Shown here piece by piece: positions 1 to 6,635 of a stretch of DNA of 9,459 bases. Each line of letters starts with the position of its first letter. The first letter of the stretch is position 1. The translations under genes and the position numbers were made by a program. Source of the stretch: Chloroflexota bacterium (GTDB taxonomy: Bacteria; Chloroflexota; Limnocylindria; Limnocylindrales; Limnocylindraceae); contig CANKMK010000015.1 of the NCBI GenBank assembly GCA_947483025.1, positions 1 to 9,459 of the forward strand, given 5' to 3'. The notes below the pieces were generated by a model. That model had not been told where the DNA came from, ran no database searches, and was given only the letters and a program-made list of their open reading frames with translations.

Positions 1-1071
1 CGCGTCCTCGCTGAGCGTGCCGCCTATGGTGCCGCCGAGGCGCTGCTGCGGCTAGAGCGCGATGACGAGGCGGCGGAGTACCTCGAGATCGCCGCCAACT
101 CCGCAGACCAAGAGTTGCGCTTCCTCGCCCTTCGCCGCCGCGCCATGGAGGAGGTTCGCCGCGGCGAACTCCCCGTCGCCCTAGCCACCTACCGCCAGGC
201 CGAGGGGAGCGCCCCAACCAGCGCCGCCCGCGCTGAGATCGCCTCGCGCATCGGATGGCTCACCAAAGAGACGGGCGGCTCGCCGCTCCGCGCCCAGGCG
301 GCATTCCGCCGAGCGCGTGGCGTATCTGCGAGTGCGTGGGTACCGCGTGCGCTCCTCGCCGTCACCATCATCCTCTCCGTGCTGACGAAGCTTGACCCGG
401 CGCTCGCCGATCTGTTCGCACTCGAGAAGATCACCAGCACCGGTGGTGATTTCCTTAGTAGCAGCCCATGGAGACTGGTCACGGTGGCCTTCGTACACGG
501 AGGGATCAATCCAGACTGGCAGTCGTGGGCACTCCATCTCGGTTTCAACGCCATTGCACTCGACATTGCTGCACAGCTGGTCTATCGCCTCTACGGCGCG
601 CGTCGGATGTTGCTTTGGTACTTCCTCGGAGTCATCGGCGCATCGCTTGCCAGCGCCATCTGGTTCCCCTACGGCTACTCGGTCGGCGCATCCGGTGGCG
701 TCTTCGCCCTCTTTGGCATGGCGCTCGGCGCCGAGTGGGCACATAGGCCACTCGTCGAGCGCGGTGTGCGCGAGGCGCTCGGTCGTGTTGGTGGCCTCCT
801 GCTCATCAACATCGTGCTCGGTTTCGGGATTGGGTTCATTGGCGGTGGTATCGATAACTCGGCGCACATCGGTGGACTGGTTACAGGCCTCATCCTTGGT
901 GTGCTGATTCAACCAACGCGAGTGGAGTCCATGCGCCGTCGCTGGACCGGTGCGGCGACAAGCTGGCGCGGGGGTGAAGTGCTGGTGACGCTCGTGCTAA
1001 GCGCAGTGCTTCTCGCCATCTTTGCGAACTGGTTTGATCTGGCGCTCTGGCGCGACTCCCTCCCGTTCTGA
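1..1071 (+). CDS. Rhomboid family intramembrane serine protease with N-terminal TPR-like region (5' end outside window)
   Basis: The frame is open from base 1 to the TGA at 1069-1071, so the true start lies upstream; the TTG at 115 is only an internal codon. Window codons 1 to about 105 are Ala/Arg/Leu-rich helical sequence resembling tetratricopeptide repeats. A membrane domain follows from about codon 114 with six or seven hydrophobic segments. Rhomboid landmarks are visible: an SPWRLVTVAFVHGG loop, the HxxxN pair (His179, Asn183), the GASGG active-site motif with the probable nucleophile Ser231, and catalytic His289 in NSAHIGG. Rhomboids cut transmembrane substrates within the membrane using this Ser-His dyad, so the protein is probably an active inner-membrane protease. 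Its substrate cannot be inferred. It is followed after two bases by the next gene, which suggests cotranscription. The family call is firm; the TPR call is moderate. Confidence 0.9.
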   Translation, partial: RVLAERAAYGAAEALLRLERDDEAAEYLEIAANSADQELRFLALRRRAMEEVRRGELPVALATYRQAEGSAPTSAARAEIASRIGWLTKETGGSPLRAQAAFRRARGVSASAWVPRALLAVTIILSVLTKLDPALADLFALEKITSTGGDFLSSSPWRLVTVAFVHGGINPDWQSWALHLGFNAIALDIAAQLVYRLYGARRMLLWYFLGVIGASLASAIWFPYGYSVGASGGVFALFGMALGAEWAHRPLVERGVREALGRVGGLLLINIVLGFGIGFIGGGIDNSAHIGGLVTGLILGVLIQPTRVESMRRRWTGAATSWRGGEVLVTLVLSAVLLAIFANWFDLALWRDSLPF

Positions 1072-1073
1072 GC

Positions 1074-1655
1074 GTGTTTTCAACGCTTCTTGACCCCGTC
1101 GCCTTTAGCAGCGAGCCGGAATCGAACGCGGCAATTCACTTCGTCGAGTGCCCAGAGTTAACGACTGGTGACGCCGAGTCGCGCAAGCGCCTCGCTGAAC
1201 GACTCACTGCACTCGCGGGAGTGCATCGTGCGCTGCTCCCGGTTGGCGGGAACCTCGCTGGTATGACCCGAGACGAGTGGTTACAGATCCCAGCCGAGAG
1301 CCTGGTGATCAATCCGATTCGTGACCCAGAGTCATGGCGCGCCGCGGCAACCTGGCCGGGTGAACGCGGACTGATTCTCGCGCTCGTTCCTGCGCCAGGC
1401 GATGAGGAGCCGGAGCCCGTCGAGATTCTTCTCTGGGCGGTCCGGTACGCCGCGTCGCTGGGTGGGCGAGGCCTCGATCGCGTTGGTGTGGCTGGCATGT
1501 TGGTCACCCCGAACGCGCATGCGGATGCGGAAGAGTCTGCCCGGCGCATTGCGCTGCTGGAGCGACTCGTCGAACTCTCGTCGGCGAACGAGGAAACGCT
1601 GCGCGCCGAACTGGATCCACGCGCCTTTCAGCCGATTGAGCGGCCACGCCGATGA
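1074..1655 (+). CDS. Uncharacterised 193-residue protein
   Basis: I do not recognise this protein. The GTG at 1074 is chosen because it lies two bases after the rhomboid stop and the next in-frame Met is far inside (residue 64). No clear Shine-Dalgarno is visible, so translation is probably coupled to the upstream gene. The sequence has no signal peptide, membrane segment or Cys cluster and looks cytosolic. It alternates short hydrophobic strands (such as GLILALVPAPG and VGVAGMLVTPN) with helical Ala/Glu/Arg-rich stretches, consistent with a small alpha/beta domain, and ends in a charged helix and a Pro/Arg tail. Its stop overlaps the start of the hydrolase gene (ATGA, 1652-1655), tying it to that operon. 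Coding status rests on the tight packing and absence of a better competing frame. Confidence 0.72.
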   Translation: MFSTLLDPVAFSSEPESNAAIHFVECPELTTGDAESRKRLAERLTALAGVHRALLPVGGNLAGMTRDEWLQIPAESLVINPIRDPESWRAAATWPGERGLILALVPAPGDEEPEPVEILLWAVRYAASLGGRGLDRVGVAGMLVTPNAHADAEESARRIALLERLVELSSANEETLRAELDPRAFQPIERPRR

Positions 1656-2320
1656 TTGAGGTGCAGGTGCTACCGATCGGGCCGCTACGCACCAACGTGG
1701 TGGTTGTGGGTGATCCTGTTCGTCGTGAGGCGATCGTCGTTGATCCCGCAATTCCGTCGCTCGCAGAACTCACAGCACATCTCGCAGAGCGCGGTTGGCG
1801 ATTAGTGTTGGCACTCGCCACTCATGGGCACTGGGACCATATGGGGGAGATGGCGGCACTGACAGCGCACCACAAAGCGCACCATCATGAGGAGCTACCG
1901 ATCGGCGTGCATCCGCTCGACCGCTATCGCCTCATCGAACCGCAGCCGCTCGCCGCACCTTTTCCGATCCCAGCGGTCGTTCCTACACGCGATTTGAACG
2001 ATGGTGATCGAATCACTGCTGGGAGCATCAACTTCACCGTGCTGCACACGCCGGGTCATACCGAGGGATCAATCTCGCTCTTTGATGCCAACGCAGGCCT
2101 GCTGTTGAGCGGTGACACCCTCTTCTTCGGCGGATGGGGGAGAACGGATCTCCCCGGCGGTGACGCTGCGGCCATGCTCGACTCACTCTCACGGCTGCGA
2201 ACCCTTGATCCAGCGACCCGCGTGATTCCAGGCCACGGACGAGAGACGATGATCGGTACCGAAGCGGCGTGGATCGACACCTCCATTCGCACGAACACGC
2301 TGACGGCGGAGCGCTCATGA
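1652..2320 (+). CDS. MBL-fold metallo-hydrolase, glyoxalase II (YcbL/GloB2)-like
   Basis: This 222-residue protein carries the full metal-binding set of the metallo-beta-lactamase fold: HGHWDH (His58, His60, Asp62, His63), HTPGHTEGS (His132, His136), SGDTLF with bridging Asp155, and IPGHG with His195. The GGWGRTDLPGGD stretch at about 160-171 is typical of short, YcbL-type glyoxalase II relatives. Such proteins are cytosolic dinuclear metal hydrolases, many acting on thioesters such as S-lactoylglutathione; the actual substrate here is unknown. The length matches the short type that lacks the C-terminal substrate-binding domain of classical GloB. The ATG overlaps the preceding stop, and its own stop overlaps the next start. 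An unusual His-rich stretch follows the HxHxDH motif (residues 73-79). Other MBL hydrolases are possible, but the fold is certain. Confidence 0.92.
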   Translation: MIEVQVLPIGPLRTNVVVVGDPVRREAIVVDPAIPSLAELTAHLAERGWRLVLALATHGHWDHMGEMAALTAHHKAHHHEELPIGVHPLDRYRLIEPQPLAAPFPIPAVVPTRDLNDGDRITAGSINFTVLHTPGHTEGSISLFDANAGLLLSGDTLFFGGWGRTDLPGGDAAAMLDSLSRLRTLDPATRVIPGHGRETMIGTEAAWIDTSIRTNTLTAERS

Positions 2321-3048
2321 GCCACGAGGCACTACGCACCTCGGTCGTCGCGGGCAAGTTGAGCGCCACGCTGGCGGCACATCTCACCATCCTCGCGGAC
2401 GCGGGTGTGCCAATCGTTGTCACCGGGAGCGCCGCCGCTGATCGCCGCGATGCGCTCGCTGAGGCGCTCGCCGCCGCTTCGCCCCTTCCCGCTGGCGCCG
2501 AGAGCGCCGAGATCAAGATTGCCCCCGAGGAGGCCTTCGTCTGGCTTACGGATCCTGCGGGTGTGGGTTGCCTCGTCGCCGGTGCTGGCGGTGCGCCACG
2601 CAGTCCGCGCTCCACACGGCTCATCGCCCACGGTCTCATCGAGCGCCTGAGCGCAGCAACCACGAAGACCGTGGTTCGCTCCCTGGTTCGCGGCTTCCCC
2701 CTCATCGCAACAGCACCTGGCCACGATCTTGCCGAGCTGCTTGACCTGCTGCGCGGCGCGAACCTGCGCGTGCCAGAAGATGACCTGCATCGACTCGGGT
2801 TGGTGGTTGTTCTCGGTGGCGATGCGACGACAGAGGGCCACGTTGAGTCGGCACACCTGCTGCGCGCACCAGCACTAGACGGCGGCGCGCGACGTCCGCC
2901 GGCACTCCTTGCAACCTGGGACGGCAGCGGTGGTTGGGACGATTTCGCATGGGCGGCGCTGCCAGAACTTTCGGCGCGGATTGGCGTCACGCAGGCCGAA
3001 TACAGCAGCCAGTTGGCGGCGCGCGAGCGGGAGCTTGCGACCCCCTAG
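2317..3048 (+). CDS. Hypothetical protein resembling a P-loop-less type II/IV secretion ATPase (CpaF/PilT-like)
   Basis: A 243-residue protein. The ATG at 2317 is preferred over an in-frame ATG at 2269 because it forms an ATGA overlap with the hydrolase stop, the pattern used by the gene before. Residues 8-50 (VVAGKLSATLAAHL, then VPIVVTGSAAADRRDAL) look like the strand that leads into the Walker A loop of CpaF/VirB11-type ATPases, but the GxxGxGK[ST] residues are absent. Residues about 127-170 (RGFPLIATAPGH and the following helix) recall the His-containing segment of PilT-like ATPases after Walker B. No signal peptide or membrane segment is seen. If the resemblance is real, the protein is a non-hydrolysing relative, perhaps a regulatory or structural partner. 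The fold assignment is pattern-based inference; the function is unknown. Confidence 0.72.
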   Translation: MSHEALRTSVVAGKLSATLAAHLTILADAGVPIVVTGSAAADRRDALAEALAAASPLPAGAESAEIKIAPEEAFVWLTDPAGVGCLVAGAGGAPRSPRSTRLIAHGLIERLSAATTKTVVRSLVRGFPLIATAPGHDLAELLDLLRGANLRVPEDDLHRLGLVVVLGGDATTEGHVESAHLLRAPALDGGARRPPALLATWDGSGGWDDFAWAALPELSARIGVTQAEYSSQLAARERELATP

Positions 3049-3072
3049 AACGAAGCCCGTGCCGATTCGCGC

Positions 3073-3078
3073 TACGAT
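3073..3078 (+). promoter_or_regulatory. Probable -10 box of a leaderless promoter for the aldolase gene
   Basis: TACGAT matches the TANNNT form of a -10 element and ends six bases before the ATG at 3085, which would place transcription start at or next to the start codon. No Shine-Dalgarno is present between the box and the ATG, which fits leaderless initiation. No convincing -35 hexamer lies 16-18 bases upstream. The box sits in the 36-base gap 3049-3084, which otherwise shows nothing. Confidence 0.45.
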
Positions 3079-3084
3079 CCCTGC

Positions 3085-4482
3085 ATGAGCCGCATCGCCA
3101 CCTCACCCGCAGATCTTCGACAGATTCTGAGCGCTTCGCTGCGCATTACGCCCGCGGGAGCCATTGAGATCCTCAATCCGGCAGAGCTGCGCCAGAGCGG
3201 TGCTGCAACCATTGCCTGGACGGCCGCCTTCTCCACCGACGAGGCGACCGTTGCTGCGGCACAGTGGCTGGCGCGCGCTGCCGCTGCCGCTGCAGGAATC
3301 CAGAGCGCGAGCATCGCGCCGCTCTACGCCGCGCGCGCAGAGAACGCCTACGAGGGCCTCACCGTGCCGGCGCTCAACCTTCGCAGCCAAGTCTTCGCCA
3401 TGGCTCGTACGGCACTCGAAACTGCCGCGGCCATGGACGGCGCAGCACTCATCTTCGAGTTGGCACGTTCAGAACAGACCTACACCTTCCAGCGCCCCGC
3501 CGATTACGCCACGAGCATCTTGTGCGGCGCAATCGCCGCTGGATGGCGCGGACCAGTCTTCATTCAGGGTGATCATTACCAATTCGTCGCCAAGAAGTAC
3601 GCCACCGACCCCGAAGGCGTCACCGCCGAGATTGCCCGCGCATGCCGCCTCGCCGTAGATGCTGGATACCGGAACATCGATATCGACGCCTCGACACTCG
3701 TCGATCTTTCGCTCCCAACGGTGCCAGATCAGCAGCGGGTAAATGCCGTTCGCACCGCTGAGGCGGTCGCCCTTGTTCGCGAGCTGGAGCCCGCCGGGAT
3801 CGAGGTCAGCATGGGTGGTGAGATCGGTGAGGTCGGGCATCAGAACTCCACTGCCGTAGAGCTGGCCGCCTATCTCGACGAGTTTGATGCTGCCCTCGCG
3901 AGCCGACGCGCCGGAGCGCGCGGACTACGCAAGGTTTCGGTACAGACCGGCACGAGCCACGGTGGTGTGCCACTCCCGGGCGGCGGTGTCGCCGAGGTTG
4001 CCCTCGACTTCACGGTACTGAAGGAGCTCGGCGAACTGGCTCGCGCCCGCGGTCTTGCTGGCGCGGTGCAGCACGGTGCATCCACACTCCCCGAAGATCT
4101 CTTCCATCGCTTCCCCGAGGTTGGCGCCGCAGAGATCCACCTTGCCACCGGATTCCAGAACATCCTGCTGGATCACCCTGCGCTCGATCTTGGGCTGCGC
4201 ACTGAGATCACCGCGTGGCTGCGCGCCAACGCCGCCGATGAGGCGAAGCCAGGTGATACCGACGAACAATTCCTCTATCGCACGCGCAAGAAGGCGCTCG
4301 GGCCATTCAAGCAGGCGCTCTGGGAGGCGGCCGGCACGCCAGAGATCCTCGAGACGCAGCGCGCCAAGTTCCACTCGCTCTTCTCGCAGCTCGGCGTTAG
4401 CGGCTCGCGCGCCCTCGTGGAGCGCTACGTACCTGAGGTGGTGGACCCGCTTCCGCCTGCGCCAGCCGACCTGCTGAGCTAG
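3085..4482 (+). CDS. Class II (metal-dependent) ketose-bisphosphate aldolase-like protein
   Basis: The 465-residue product has the landmarks of a class II fructose/tagatose-bisphosphate aldolase barrel. VPALN at about 94-98 opens the barrel. IQGDHYQF holds the catalytic Asp163 and metal ligand His164. IDIDAS follows at 198-203, then GGEIGEVG (Glu246, Glu249), TSHGG with His292, and QHGAS with His330. The final IHLATGFQN stands where canonical enzymes have the NIDT phosphate-binding strand. Such enzymes join or cleave DHAP with an aldehyde by Zn-enolate chemistry, for example in glycolysis or hexose catabolism. The protein is long: about 90 residues precede and about 90 follow the barrel, against roughly 280-360 in total for typical members. 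The N-terminal extension includes an Ala-rich helix (65-70 all Ala). The substrate is uncertain; fructose-1,6-bisphosphate is the default guess. The gene probably has its own promoter. Confidence 0.85.
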   Translation: MSRIATSPADLRQILSASLRITPAGAIEILNPAELRQSGAATIAWTAAFSTDEATVAAAQWLARAAAAAAGIQSASIAPLYAARAENAYEGLTVPALNLRSQVFAMARTALETAAAMDGAALIFELARSEQTYTFQRPADYATSILCGAIAAGWRGPVFIQGDHYQFVAKKYATDPEGVTAEIARACRLAVDAGYRNIDIDASTLVDLSLPTVPDQQRVNAVRTAEAVALVRELEPAGIEVSMGGEIGEVGHQNSTAVELAAYLDEFDAALASRRAGARGLRKVSVQTGTSHGGVPLPGGGVAEVALDFTVLKELGELARARGLAGAVQHGASTLPEDLFHRFPEVGAAEIHLATGFQNILLDHPALDLGLRTEITAWLRANAADEAKPGDTDEQFLYRTRKKALGPFKQALWEAAGTPEILETQRAKFHSLFSQLGVSGSRALVERYVPEVVDPLPPAPADLLS

Positions 4483-4498
4483 GCGGGGGAGCCCCGCC
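4482..4498. terminator. GC hairpin at convergent gene ends, probable bidirectional terminator
   Basis: GGCGGGG (4482-4488) and CCCCGCC (4492-4498) form a perfect 7-bp stem with a GAG loop. It starts on the last base of the aldolase TAG and lies within the 21-base gap before the aminotransferase stop on the other strand, so it could serve both operons. No T-run follows on either side, so it is not a classical intrinsic terminator; it may act as an RNA 3'-end stabiliser or a pause site. Confidence 0.55.
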
Positions 4499-4503
4499 GG
4501 CAG

Positions 4504-5844
4504 TTAGCTGCGGGTAACTCCTGCGGCGTCGAGCGACTCTTCCAGAATCTTCAGCGCGAGGTCAACCTCTGCCGCCGTGGTGACGAGTGGCGGAATGATG
4601 CGAATGACCTGCGCGTACGAGCCGGCCGAAAGCAGCAGTAGCTTTCGCTTATTCGCTTCGGCAATCACGCGCTTCACCGCAGCAGGATCAGGCACGCGTC
4701 CGTCGCCTGCGCCAGGCTGAACAAACTCAAGGGCGATCATCAGGCCAAGCCCACGCACATCGCCGATCCCAGCTCGTCCGCTCGCGATTTTCTTCAAACC
4801 ATCGAGCATCTGCGTGCCACGGGCCGCCGCGTTGGCAACGAGCCCCTCCTCTTCAATGACGTCAAGTGTTGCAAGTGCGGCGGCGCAGGCGACGACGTTG
4901 CCACCGTAGGTACCGCCATGGGTGCCAGGCTCCCAGGTGTCGAGCAGCTCCTTGCGGGCGATAATCCCCGAAAGGGGGAGACCTGAGGCGATCCCCTTCG
5001 CCATCACCAAGATGTCTGGCTCGACGTTCTGGTGCCGCACGGCGAACATCTTTCCGGTGCGCCCGTAGCCGGTCTGCACCTCGTCGGCGATCAGCAGAAT
5101 GCCCAGTTCACGGGTGAGTTCGCGAAGTCGTGGCAGGAAGCCGGCTGGCGGCACAACGTAGCCACCCTCGCCAAGGATCGGCTCGACGATGACGGCGGCA
5201 ACATCCTCGGCGCTGGCAAGGGTGTGCAACGTGAGATCCCACTCCTCCTCCCAGCGGCAGCTGCATCCAGCACATGCGCCCGGGGCACCGGCAACGGCAG
5301 GGTCACGTGCCTCCACGGGTGCACGGAAGCAGGATGGGAATGCGGTGCTGTAGACCGAACCGGGGAGTGGTTCAAAGTGGCCGCGGTAGACGTTCTTCGC
5401 CGTTGTCAGCGCCATCGTCTGCGCGGTGCGACCGTGATAGCCGCCACGGAAGGTGAGGATCACGCGGCGCTTGGTGGCGCGTCGCGCCAACTTCACCGCC
5501 GCCTCAACGGCTTCGGAGCCAGAGTTCGAGAGGAAGACGCCCCACGGTCCACCATCGAGGACCGTGCTCAGTCGCTCGTGCAGTCGCAACCCTGGCTCGT
5601 GGAAGACGATGTTCTGCTGGCCGTGAATCAGCTTGGTGGCCTGCTCGGCGATGGCGGCGGCAATCTTCGGATGCGCATGCCCCGTGTTCACCACGCCGAT
5701 CCCCGAGGTGTAGTCAAGCCAGCGCTCGCCGCTGCGATCGATCAGCCACGAGCCTTCGCCGCGCTCCACGTCGACGTTGGCGGCGCGACCCCATACCGAA
5801 GAGATCACGCTATGTGGCGGAATAGGACCGCGATCGCTGCTCAT
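4504..5844 (-). CDS. Class III PLP-dependent aminotransferase (4-aminobutyrate/putrescine-type)
   Basis: The 446-residue protein shows the class III (ornithine/GABA) aminotransferase signature: SNSGSEA (106-112) for cofactor phosphate, FRGGYHG (132-138) with Tyr136/His137 near the PLP ring, GEGGY (Glu226), DEVQTGYGRTGK with Asp254 holding the pyridine nitrogen, catalytic Lys283 in MAKG, and THGGTYGGN with Thr312. Members move a terminal amino group from GABA, putrescine, ornithine or similar donors to a keto acid. Its ATG overlaps the potC stop by four bases, making it the last gene of the polyamine import operon, so putrescine, a polyamine derivative or GABA is the likely donor. A Cys-containing insert (Cys172, Cys191, Cys194, Cys196) lies between the PLP-site segments. 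The exact substrate cannot be set from motifs; gabT-like is the closest label. Confidence 0.9.
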   Translation of the reverse strand: MSSDRGPIPPHSVISSVWGRAANVDVERGEGSWLIDRSGERWLDYTSGIGVVNTGHAHPKIAAAIAEQATKLIHGQQNIVFHEPGLRLHERLSTVLDGGPWGVFLSNSGSEAVEAAVKLARRATKRRVILTFRGGYHGRTAQTMALTTAKNVYRGHFEPLPGSVYSTAFPSCFRAPVEARDPAVAGAPGACAGCSCRWEEEWDLTLHTLASAEDVAAVIVEPILGEGGYVVPPAGFLPRLRELTRELGILLIADEVQTGYGRTGKMFAVRHQNVEPDILVMAKGIASGLPLSGIIARKELLDTWEPGTHGGTYGGNVVACAAALATLDVIEEEGLVANAAARGTQMLDGLKKIASGRAGIGDVRGLGLMIALEFVQPGAGDGRVPDPAAVKRVIAEANKRKLLLLSAGSYAQVIRIIPPLVTTAAEVDLALKILEESLDAAGVTRS

Positions 5845-6635
5845 GCGCGGCGTCGCTGAAGGAACGAGCCGACCGCCACGGCGCTCACCGCAACAACAAA
5901 GAAGATCGTGCCGATGGCATTCACCTGCGGCGGCACGCCGATGCGCGCCGAGCCCCAGACAAACATTGGGAAGGTCGTGGTCCGACCCGCTGTGAAGTTG
6001 GTGATGACGAAGTCGTCAATGGAGAGGCTGAAGGCGAGCAGGCCCGCCGCGGCGATGCCCGGAAGGATCAGCGGGAAGGTGACGCGCCAGAAGGTCTGCC
6101 ACCCGTCGGCACCAAGGTCTGCTGACGCCTCTTCGAGACGGCGGTCGAAGCCGGCGAGTCGCGCACGCACGGTCACGATCACGTAGCTGATGTTGAAGGT
6201 GATGTGCGCAATCAGGATCGTGAATTCGTTCAGCGGGAAGAAGGGGGGCCTACCAATCGCCACGAAGAGAGTGAGGAGCGATGCGCCGAGAATGATCTCC
6301 GGTGTTGCGAGTGGTAGGAAGATGAAGAGGCTCGTCGCCGGTCGTCCACGGAACTGGTAACGCACCAGCGCCAGCGCAGCGAGCGTGCCGAGCGTTGTGG
6401 CAACGAGCGTGGAGATGAAGGCGATGCGAATGCTGATCACCACCGAATCGAGGAGACCCGGAATCGCGAACAGATTCGCCCAATGGTCCAGGGTGAAGCC
6501 GACCCAGGTGTAGTTGGTCTTGCCCACTGGGTCGTTGAAGCTGAAGAGGGCAACGATGAAGATTGGCAGTAGCAGGTAGACCAGGGCCAGCCCCGTATAA
6601 GCCCGCAGCGCGTTACGACCGAGCCAACGCAGCAT
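5841..6635 (-). CDS. potC: Polyamine-type ABC transporter permease, PotC family
   Basis: This 264-residue inner-membrane protein has about six hydrophobic segments, the first at about 15-32. It carries the EAA loop that docks onto the ATPase (EASADLGADGW at 169-179, followed by LPLILPGI-type sequence). SIDDFVITNF (205-214) closely matches the SLDDFV segment of PotC proteins, which supports the C rather than the B subunit. It would pair with PotB to form the channel of a spermidine/putrescine importer. The ATG shares one base with the upstream permease stop (TGATG, 6637-6633), and its own stop overlaps the aminotransferase start, so translation of the three genes is probably coupled. The family call is firm; the transported substrate could be another amine or small cation. 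Confidence 0.92.
   Translation of the reverse strand: MLRWLGRNALRAYTGLALVYLLLPIFIVALFSFNDPVGKTNYTWVGFTLDHWANLFAIPGLLDSVVISIRIAFISTLVATTLGTLAALALVRYQFRGRPATSLFIFLPLATPEIILGASLLTLFVAIGRPPFFPLNEFTILIAHITFNISYVIVTVRARLAGFDRRLEEASADLGADGWQTFWRVTFPLILPGIAAAGLLAFSLSIDDFVITNFTAGRTTTFPMFVWGSARIGVPPQVNAIGTIFFVVAVSAVAVGSFLQRRRA

Noticed and set aside
115..117. TTG as the start of the rhomboid gene
   Set aside because: The frame is open to base 1 and the TPR-like sequence continues unbroken upstream, so the start lies outside the window.
187..200. Tyr in place of Gly in the PotB EAA loop (residue 193; positions here are residue numbers)
   Set aside because: EAA..LYA variants are, as far as I recall, common in PotB homologs of GC-rich Gram-positive-type bacteria, so it does not suggest loss of function.
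181..912. Long - strand open frame (243 codons) opposite the rhomboid gene
   Set aside because: Its translation is polar, Cys/Arg/Asp/Glu-rich and matches no family, while the + strand carries the rhomboid catalytic motifs over the same bases. It is a GC-rich antisense shadow.
2269..2316. Upstream ATG giving the ATPase-like protein 16 more residues
   Set aside because: The extension is His-rich, lies entirely inside the hydrolase gene, and breaks the ATGA overlap pattern seen at 1652; 2317 is the better start.
2034..2990. Long - strand open frame (318 codons) opposite the MBL hydrolase and ATPase-like genes
   Set aside because: It is Ser/Arg/Ala-rich low-complexity translation that crosses two coupled + strand genes; no motif supports it.
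3278..3297. Short GCT/GCC tandem-like run in the aldolase gene
   Set aside because: It encodes a poly-Ala helix in a GC-rich gene; too short and imperfect to call a repeat element.
5032..5859. Long + strand open frame (275 codons) opposite the aminotransferase
   Set aside because: The - strand has complete class III aminotransferase motifs, and the + translation has no recognisable domain.
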